Positions 56,750-64,000 of a DNA stretch of 64,000 bases are shown here, piece after piece. A model generated the notes under the pieces. That model was not told the DNA's origin. It did not search any database and was given only the letters and a program-made list of their open reading frames with translations. The stretch is from Plantago ovata (lineage: Eukaryota > Streptophyta > Magnoliopsida > Lamiales > Plantaginaceae). Numbering within the stretch: position 1 is the stretch's first letter; the number at the start of each line of letters is the position of its first letter. The position numbers and the translations under genes are program-made. The DNA is taken from contig CM051456.1 in NCBI GenBank assembly GCA_028274465.1, forward strand, positions 100,973,348 to 101,037,347. The letters are read 5' to 3'.

Positions 56750-57593
56750 TTGAGTTCAAACTCGAGCTTGCTAGGATAGGGTCTTCTGGCCTTTGGGGTG
56801 CGTGTGAGAGTCCAAGTCGCTGGATTAGATTGAGTATTTTTCGTTCTGTCTCTTCTAAAGTTTGGTCTTCCGCATTAACTCTGAACCGTTATGTTCGTCT
56901 GTTAACTGTCCTACCGTTTTCTCTTCCGTCTTCCAAAACTGTCTTGCTATTCATTCTGTTTAACCTATATTAAGTTCACAAGCTTACGATTGTTACTTTG
57001 TCTATTTTCTTTAAGACGATTATATTGTTTTTATTAATTGCATGAGTAATTGCTTAAAAGTATGTTTAGTTATCATAATGTCACTAGTTGCATGCTTTAA
57101 GGTTTAAACACTTATTTATGCATTCGTTTTTCCTATCGAAGTTCATATATGTTTTTTGCTTGGTTCTATCATACTGTTATCTATTGTTTAACCAAAGTCG
57201 ACATAAATCACTGGCAGGCGGCCGACTGTTTAAGTGATTCATGTTAACCGAGGTCAAATGACTGATCACTTTGTGAGAGAACACTTTCATTGCATGCTTA
57301 ATGTTTATGATCCTTTTCTGCAACATATGAATTTGTATTTATGCCTTATCGTTACTTTTTTTCAATTTATGTCTGCCTTGCATGCTAGGTTAGACACACT
57401 CGAGGATTTACTTACTGATTAGTTGCTATCTTCGTTTGACTCCCTAATTTGATTTTGACCTTAGCACTTTTTGTTATCTTTTACGCGTCTCCTTACGTTC
57501 ACGTTAGATTGACTTAAGTTAGTGCCTTAGTTCACGTTACGCCACGCTTGAGGACGTTAATTACGTTACTGACCTTAGACTAATTGCGATAGG
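56750..57593 (+). other. Untranslated leader of the Tekay-like element
   Basis: Leader between primer site and gag. Short frames only; no other signal seen. Confidence 0.6.
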
Positions 57594-58724
57594 ATGGCTC
57601 CAAGGAACACCACCCGCAATGGCAATGGTAATGGCAACACCAATGACAACGACAACCACAACAACAATGGCAACAACAACAACGCTGGCAATCAGGACCA
57701 AGTGGAGCGGATCATTGCAGCTTTGGGCAACTTCAGTGAGAGCATACGCAACGTTGAGCTACCACCTGTTCAGCCAGCTCCGCCACCACCGCCACCGACT
57801 CAAACGATCGATCAAGCTGCTGAACGTTTTGCTCGTTTCCATCCCGATAGGTTCGATGGGGCACCCAATGCCCGCAAAGCTGAGCTTTGGCTGGAGAGCA
57901 TGGAGAATCTATTCTCGATCTTGCACTACCCTGATGAAAGGATGATTGAGCTCGCGGCTTTCCAGTTTGAAGGAGCAGCAAGAAATTGGTGGAGGACCGT
58001 AGATGCAAGGTGGAGACAAGCAGCAGTTGTCCGCACTTGGGAGAACTTTGAGAAGGAGTTCATGGATAAGTTCGTGCCTCGCCTGGTTCGCGAGAACAGG
58101 AGAGATGAGTTCCAAGCCTTGGTGAAAGGAAATATGAATGTCGCCGAATATGACTCCGAGTTCACCCGACTGCTGAAGTACGTGCCGCACTTTCAAAACG
58201 ACGAGAGGGAGAAGGTGCGCCATTTTGTGAAGGGTCTGAACTCAGAGATCCGTTACAGCCTGTTCGGGACCGACATGCCCACCTACATTAAAGCAGTGGA
58301 GTTAGCTGCTGAGGTAGAGAGTGGTCTGGGAGAACTCGAGAACTATGAACCTCGACGGTCTCGAAAGAGGAGTTCCGATCACAGAAGTAGCAAGGATCGT
58401 CATTCTCCATCCAAGTATTCTCGCACCGAGCAGAAAAGTCGATCTCGTCATGTGGCCGAAAGTGCTGAACAACCATCTCGAAGGAATTGCAATTTCTGCG
58501 GAGGCGCAACTCATGAGGAGAGGAACTGTTGAAGGAAGCAAGGTGTATGCCTGGCATGTGGAAGCAAGGAGCATAAGATCAATGATTGTCCGCGACGCAA
58601 CTCCCTAATGGAAGAAGGAAGATCTGGAGGCACCGCTTCAAGGAATCAAGGAAGTAGTGCGAAGGCCAAACCAAGAGTCTATAGCATGGTTGGACGTGAG
58701 ACTCCTTCGACGAGTGTGGCTAAA
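57594..58724 (+). pseudogene. Tekay-like gag, with in-frame stop and lost 3' part
   Basis: Starts MAPRNTTRNG with an Asn-rich N-terminus, then a Pro run and the retrotransposon gag domain (about residues 80-230): FHPDRFDGAPNARKAELWL, FEGAARNWWRTV, EFMDKFVPRLVRENRRDEF, YVPHFQNDEREKVRHFVKGL. Two zinc knuckles of the form C-x2-C-x4-H-x4-C follow: CNFCGGATHEERNC and CLACGSKEHKINDC. An in-frame TGA at 58530-58532 lies directly after the first knuckle. The frame then runs to about 58724, where sequence switches to the middle of the 3' LTR. Protease, RT and integrase are gone. Confidence 0.85.
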
Positions 58725-59823
58725 GGTTCTTGCTTGACTAACTTAGAGGTCCCGAGTTCGAACCCCGACTTTACCATTCCTTTTTCAACCTTTTTTTCCT
58801 TCCGTCCGTTCGACTTCTAAAGTGTGTTTAGTACTTTCTTGTTAGGTTCTCCGTCGTTCGTAAATCCGTAAAGCTCATTTCTCGTTGAAGGTCTTTTACT
58901 CGCAAGCTAATGTGAGTGTTCACCCCTAAACCTATTATTTGCGAAAAACTGGAAGGCTACGTGACTGTTTGTACCTATTACTGTATACTGTATATTGTAT
59001 GCTTCCGCGTAAAAGTATAAGTCCTAAGTATGACTTTTGGATTTCTGTTTATTGCTACTCTGTTCTGTACTGACCTTTCTGCAGGAACACCTCTCAGTGT
59101 TAATTAATTTGTATCTGTTGTTCTGTATCTGTTCTGTTTCTATGTGACCGGTCGATTAGGTTATGGTTAGGTAGGCTTGGGTAGTAGAGGACTATCGGGT
59201 TTGCTTGATCGTGGCCTAGTCTATTCCCTTTTAGGCGCGAGGCAGAAGTCGCTGAGGTCTATTAGGGTCGTAGGATCTGTTTCCCCAAAGTACACGGGGG
59301 TTTCTGTTTTTGTCCGGAGTTGTGCACCCTCTGGAGGGAGTTATAAGGGCATTCTGGGAGTAGGAGCAATAAGGCGGGCTGCACCAACGGTCTACAACGT
59401 ATCTGTTCTGTTAATCTGTTATATGTGTTCTGTTCTGTTTGCTCGTTTTTTTTCTGAAAGGATTTTGTTTTAAAACTGTTTACTTTCTGTTTTAACTTAG
59501 AACCTCACTGAGATCCTTTATCTCACACTCTTCTGTTTTTTCAAAATTCCTTCCTTCCATATGCTGCTGAGGATGTGCGTGACTAGGATGCCAGCGACTG
59601 AGAGAAGGGTCTGGGGTGTCACGGGTTTCTTTTCAAAATAAGAAGATACACTTTTATTGTCATCACTCGTTGTTCATTCGAACTTGAGTTGTCATTGGAT
59701 ATTATTTATTATTGTTAGCGTCAAAGATTATTTTGGCATTTATTGCCGACCGTTGTTATTAAAGTATTTTTCGATTTTCCTTTTTCAAGAAAATATTTTG
59801 TTTTCAAAACCTGTACCGTTACA
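58725..59823 (+). repeat. 3' LTR remnant of the Tekay-like element
   Basis: Nearly identical to 55636-56735 of the 5' LTR, with few base changes, and ends CTGTACCGTTACA at the GATAT duplication. The first ~1520 bp of this LTR are missing. The identical ORFs in both copies (56089 and 59177) are not taken as genes. Confidence 0.88.
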
Positions 59824-62794
59824 GATATTCTGTCAATGGGTGCATCCAACTGGTTCCCGGAGTTATTGAGATAGCAAAGATTGGAAGAGTTTTGAGTCCT
59901 TGGTTCATGACGGATGAAGCCTCGACTCTCATCAAGATAACGTTCCTTGTGTCTACTCCCCCTAAAGCGGAAGCATATTTCGACAAAGCGTCTGCTCTTC
60001 CATTGAGGTCTCTTGAGAATTTGTCAATCTCACATTTCTCAAACTTTGTCATTTCCTCTTGGACCTTAGACTTGTAAATGGATAGCACATCTTTCTTCGT
60101 ACTCCATTTTCCAGAAATCTGCTTCTCTGCTAGCTGAGAGTCGGTGAAAACTTTGATCTTTTTCACTTGCAGGGCCTTTGCCATTCGTAGTCCTATAAGG
60201 ATAGCTTCGTACTCAGCCTCGTTGTTAGAGACGCTAAACCCCAAAGTAACAGCATACTCAAGTTCAGCTCCTCCGGGACTTCGGATGTAAATCCCTATCC
60301 CTCCATTTGTTCCTGATGATGATCCATCTACTTCCAATATCCAAATTTCTTCTTGGTTGGAGGGTTCCTTAGGTTCAGGAGAGACGGTCTCCTTTTCCTT
60401 TAGGACCTCCTCAGCATGTAAGATCATCTCCCTTGAGAGTGTTTCTTCTCTCCTTTGTGCCTTTCCCGGTCTTTGAAGGATGTTTTCTTCTATATCCTCC
60501 TCTGGTGTTTTCCTTGTTGCCTCTTGAAAGGCTCTCAGGGCAAACTCCAAGTCCTTGAAACGCTGACTAACTAGAGAGTCCTGGTTTTCTATTACCAGCG
60601 TGTTTGCCTTTGATGACTCTTCTGGTTCTTCTTCCATTGATTCCTTCCTTGGGTACTCTACTAGGAAGTCGACTATGACCTGGGCTTTTTTGGCTGACGG
60701 AGCCTGATAATCAATCTCAAATTCACTGAGCTCGATTGCCCATCTAGCTAGCCTTCCTGACAACTCCGGTCTCCCCAACACTTGTTTAAGAGGTTGGCTA
60801 GTGAGTACTACCACTTTGTGAGACCCAAAATATGGCTTAAGTCTCCTCACTGTGTACACCAAGGCAAAGGCCAGTCTCTCAATGTCCATATATCTTGTCT
60901 CTGCCCCCGTAAGTGCCTTACTCAAATAATAGATTGGCATGTGATCATTCCCTTGGATCCGTACCAAGACGGAACTTATTGCCTCTGGAATTGTTGCAAA
61001 GTAGAGATACAATGGTTCTCCTTCGACCGGCTTGGATAACAAAGGTGGCGACAACAAGTACTGTTTCAGTTTCTCGAAATCCTCTTCGCATTCCTTTGTC
61101 CATTCAAACTGATTACTCTTCCTCAGGACTTTGAAGAAGGGCAAATTTTTCTCGGCCGATCTTGAGATGAAACGGCTTAAGGAAATTGACTTTCCAACCA
61201 ATTGTTGCACCTCATTGAGCGTCTTTGGTTGCGGGAGGTCAAGTATGGCTTTGATTTTTTCCGGGTTTGCTTCAATTCCCCTCTCAGTTACCATGTAACC
61301 CAAAAACTTTCCTTCTTTGACTCCAAATGTGCACTTAGCTGGATTTAACTTCATGCCATATTTTCTTAAGATGGAGAAACATCTGTCCAGGTGAGCAATG
61401 TGTTGATCCTCCGTCTTGCTTTTTACCAACATGTCATCCACATAAACCTCCATCGTCCTTCCTAGCTCTTCTTTGAACATCTTGTTTACCAATCTTTGGT
61501 AGGTTGCTCCCGCATTTTTTAGACCGAATGGCATCACGTTGAAGCAGTATACATTGCCATTAGCGAAGAAGGCGGTCTTGGGTACATCCTCTTTGGCCAT
61601 CTTGACCTGATAGAAGCCTTGGTATGCGTCCATAAAGCTTAAGAGGGCACATCCAGCAGTGGAATCGACTAGCTGGTCTATTCGGGGGAGCGGATAGGGG
61701 TCCTTCGGGCAATACTTGTTGAGTTTTGTGAAATTGTTGCACATCCTCCATTTGCCAGGTCCCTTCTCCACTAATACTACATTGCAGACCCAATCAGAGT
61801 ACCTTACTTCCCTAATATGTCCAGCCTTAAGCAACCTTTGTACTTCTGCTTCAATAATGGCATTGTCCTCCGCACTGAAGTCTCTTCGTTTCTCCCGAAT
61901 ATGAGTAATTGACGGATCAACGTTCAGACGGTGAACAGCGATCCTTGGATCAATTCCTTTGAGATCTTCAGTACTCCATGCAAAAATGTCATTGTTCCTC
62001 TTGAGGCACTCAATGAGTTTCATCTCCACCTCCAAGGTCATTTCAGTACCAATCTTGGTAACTTTTTCGGTACTCCCTTCTACCACCTGAACCTCTTTCA
62101 GAGTTTCTTTCGCTTCTATTTTATTTTCTTCGAAAAACTTCTTCTTTTTGGAAGTAGTAGGGATCGGTGGTATGACTTTGTAGTCCTCCAGTTCCTTGAC
62201 TTCCCCTACTAATTGTTCATTTGCTTTTCTTTGTAAGGCTCTCCTCCTCCTTTGAATGGGACTTGGCTTCTTGGACTTTCTTTTCGAGTGACGGACTGAA
62301 AAGAAGGTATCCATGGGTTGACCAATCCCACTAGCATCTTCTCTCCTGGTATTGGGACTTGAGACAGCTTTGGCTGAGAGACTATAGCATGCCCAAGCCT
62401 CTTGAATATTTCCTACCTCTTGACCGACTCCTCTTTTCGTAGGAAACTTCATTCTATTATGAACAGTTGACACTACCGCTTTGAATTGAGACAAAGCTGG
62501 TCTCCCCAACACCACGAAGTAATCAAAAGGTATGTCAACTACCACAAAAGGAACATCCTTGGTGATCCTCTGGGGGTTCTTTCCCATTGACACTTGCAAG
62601 GTTATGCTTCCCATTGGAATGATTGGTTGTCCTCCAAATCCTACGAGCGCACTTGCAATTTCTCTAATTCCTTCCTTCCGGGGGTCTATCCCCATCCTCT
62701 TCAAAGTTCCAGTGAATATCAAGTTGGCGGAACTTCCTGTATCCACTAGAACTCGTCCAATGGTGAACTTTGCAATGTCTAATGCGACAACCAA
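59824..62794 (-). pseudogene. Tat/Retand pol: protease, reverse transcriptase, dual RNase H
   Basis: One long minus-strand frame, cut at its 3' side by the nested element. In order: protease with VLVDTGSSANLI (near the start), reverse transcriptase with FMDAYQGFYQVKM and YVDDMLVK (about residue 450), a first RNase H-connection block (MDIERLAFALVYTVRRLKPYF), then a second, archaeal-type RNase H (LEVDGSSSGTNGGIGIY, NEAEYEAILIGL, FTDSQL, NGRADALSKYAS; about residues 815-950). Dual RNase H is a Tat-lineage trait. The frame continues from gag with only one stop between. Integrase follows beyond the insertion at 54114. Confidence 0.92.
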
Positions 62795-62815
62795 AGGGAC
62801 ACATGGGTCATGGAT

Positions 62816-64000
62816 TCACCCCATTCCAGCACTCCTCGGTGGGAGTTCACTGTCATCAAAGGATATGATGTTTGATCCTGGGGAAGCGATTTCTCCATAC
62901 CTAGAGTTGTACTCCAGGAGGTCCCTAGCGGTTTTGTCCCTCGCACTCCTTGAGTCCCCTCCAGCTGGTCCTCCTGCTATGGTGAGGGCGAAAATTCTAC
63001 CATTCACTGGCAAGTTCTCAAAGTCTTGGTCGTGATCTTCTTGTTCTTTCCATCCTCCTTGGGTGGGAGGTGGAGGAGGTAGGGAAGCCTCTCCTCTTTT
63101 TGCTTCTGTTCTCTCATGTCTGGAGGGTTCATCCTTTGCCACATAGTTTGCAAGTTGTCCCCTTCGGACTAAGGTCTCTATTTCGGTCTTGAGAGTGAAG
63201 CACTCTTCCGTGGTGTGACCTTTCCCTTTGTGGAACTTGCAAAACTTATCAGAGTTCTTATTTCTCCTAGTCTCTTGGATGGGAGGAGGCCATTCAACAT
63301 CAATATTCCTGGTCATAATAGTATGCAAGATGTCGGATCTTGGCTTATTAAAATCAGTATATGTGTCGTACCTCTTAGGTGGTCCTCCTCTAGGAGGGGA
63401 TTTCTGATCTCTGAACTCATTTCTCTGGATACTCCCTTTGAGCAAATTGTGTCTCTGCTCGGGTTTCTTTCCCTTTGACTGGTTGTGATTCTGAGCTTGT
63501 TTTTTATTGTCTCTTTCTGCCTTCTGGTGATCCTTTTCTTTTTCCCTAGAAGAGAAATTTGCTCTCACCAGAACCGTTTTTTGAAATTCTTCCGCCCTCA
63601 AAAAGTCTTGGCAAAATTGTTCGAGCTCTTTGTAATTCTCTGTCCGAGAATAGGAAAGTTGTTTTCTGAATTCCTCATTGGAAGTATTTCCGTAGAGGTA
63701 TTCCTTTCTCTCTTTTATGGTGTGCTCTTCCACCTGACAACAAGCCTCATGGAATCTATCCAAAAAGGTTCTCAAGTCCTCTTTTGGCTTCTGTACTATC
63801 TCTGCTAAGTACTTCACTCCTCTCCTTCTTCTGATTGCCTTCTCGAACCTTTTGGTGAACTCCTGGGTGAGTTGTTTATAGCTCTTGATAGAACCATTCT
63901 CCAAACCTGTCCACCACACCATTGCATCTCCCGAAAGAGTAGCGGGAAAGATTAATGCTTTGGTCTTAGAATCATGCCCGTATGCATCCATTTTGGTTCC
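62816..64000 (-). pseudogene. Tat/Retand gag, 5' end outside the window
   Basis: The frame is open to the right edge, so the true start lies beyond it. It shows the gag core (ALIFPATLSGDAMVWWTGL, YKQLTQEFTKRF, FLDRFHEACCQVEE), a Lys/Gln-rich region and a zinc-knuckle variant CKFHKGKGHTTEEC typical of Tat and Ogre gag. A TGA at 62818-62816 separates it from the protease in the same frame; a TGG codon there would give one gag-pol frame, so this is probably a later mutation rather than a programmed stop. It is not a cellular gene. Confidence 0.9.

Larger units (their letters stand above)
54115..59823 (+). mobile_element. Tekay-like Ty3/gypsy element, internally deleted, nested in Tat pol
   Basis: 5709 bp in the opposite orientation to the host element, with GATAT duplication (54110-54114, 59824-59828). 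The 5' LTR is long (2621 bp, begins TGTAACACCCCG), then initiator Met primer site and gag. All of pol and the first 1.5 kb of the 3' LTR are missing. The pol frame of the host element is in register across the duplication, so it was intact here when the insertion happened. Clade assignment rests on the long LTR, the TGTAACACCCC start and the primer type. Confidence 0.88.
46651..64000 (-). mobile_element. Tat/Retand-type Ty3/gypsy element, 5' end beyond the window
   Basis: Read on the minus strand: gag (64000-62816), protease, reverse transcriptase, RNase H and a second RNase H (62794 downward), an interruption by another element (54115-59823), integrase (to 52909), a hairpin array, an extra ORF on the opposite strand (48401-51576), a purine tract ACTAGGGGGACATATG and the 3' LTR (47500-46651). 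Dual RNase H and an extra antisense ORF between pol and the 3' LTR are known traits of the Tat lineage. The visible part is 17.35 kb, 11.6 kb without the nested element. Confidence 0.9.

Overview
This is nuclear DNA of a flowering plant, most likely a eudicot. GT-AG introns break up the genes, the intergenic DNA is AT-rich, and most of the window is plant transposable elements: Ty3/gypsy of the Athila, Tat/Retand and Tekay-like types, Ty1/copia, CACTA, hAT, Mutator-like and Stowaway MITEs. I cannot name the species from the sequence alone.

Ordinary host genes are few and sit between about 11.8 and 34.3 kb. They are (1) an FKBP20-1-type immunophilin in five coding exons (11898-14354, +); (2) an intronless multiple-C2-domain, multi-pass membrane protein of the MCTP/QUIRKY family (18530-21670, +) with a seven-fold heptad repeat in a linker; (3) a ten-exon gene encoding two Yippee-like zinc modules in tandem (24863-26736, +); and (4) an NDR1/HIN1-like (LEA_2) membrane protein on the minus strand, cut in two by a 5.5-kb gag-only LTR retrotransposon (28349-33814).

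Layout: 1-6071 is the 3' part of an Athila-like element with its env-position ORF and 3' LTR. A Tat-type LTR follows to 7047. From 7 to 11.3 kb lie MITEs and a copia LTR with its primer-binding site. From 11.3 to 34.3 kb is the gene-bearing stretch, with a Mutator-like MITE at 22.3-23.1 kb and a LINE fragment near 24 kb. From 35458 to 41024 a hAT-type element carries two further insertions: a Mutator-like MITE related to the one at 22.3 kb, and a CACTA element that keeps accessory domains but has lost its transposase core. From 42.8 to 46.1 kb are two solo LTRs, one inside a hAT-like element. From 46651 to the right edge is a minus-strand Tat/Retand element: 3' LTR, an oppositely oriented extra ORF with its own promoter and introns, a hairpin array, integrase, dual RNase H, reverse transcriptase, protease and gag. 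A 5.7-kb Tekay-like element (54115-59823) interrupts its pol.

Insertions were dated relative to each other from target-site duplications that can be read directly: GCCAA for the NHL insertion, GTCACAAA for the hAT, ATC for the CACTA, TTTAATTTA and TACTTTATTA for the two Mutator-like MITEs, GATAT for the Tekay-like element, and ATTAT and CATAT for the solo LTRs. The most interesting items are the paired Mutator-like MITEs with a GGAGCT-rich palindromic core, the tandem Yippee gene, the antisense gene-like unit inside the Tat element, and a deletion junction lying inside a tRNA-like pol III box A/box B sequence in an LTR.
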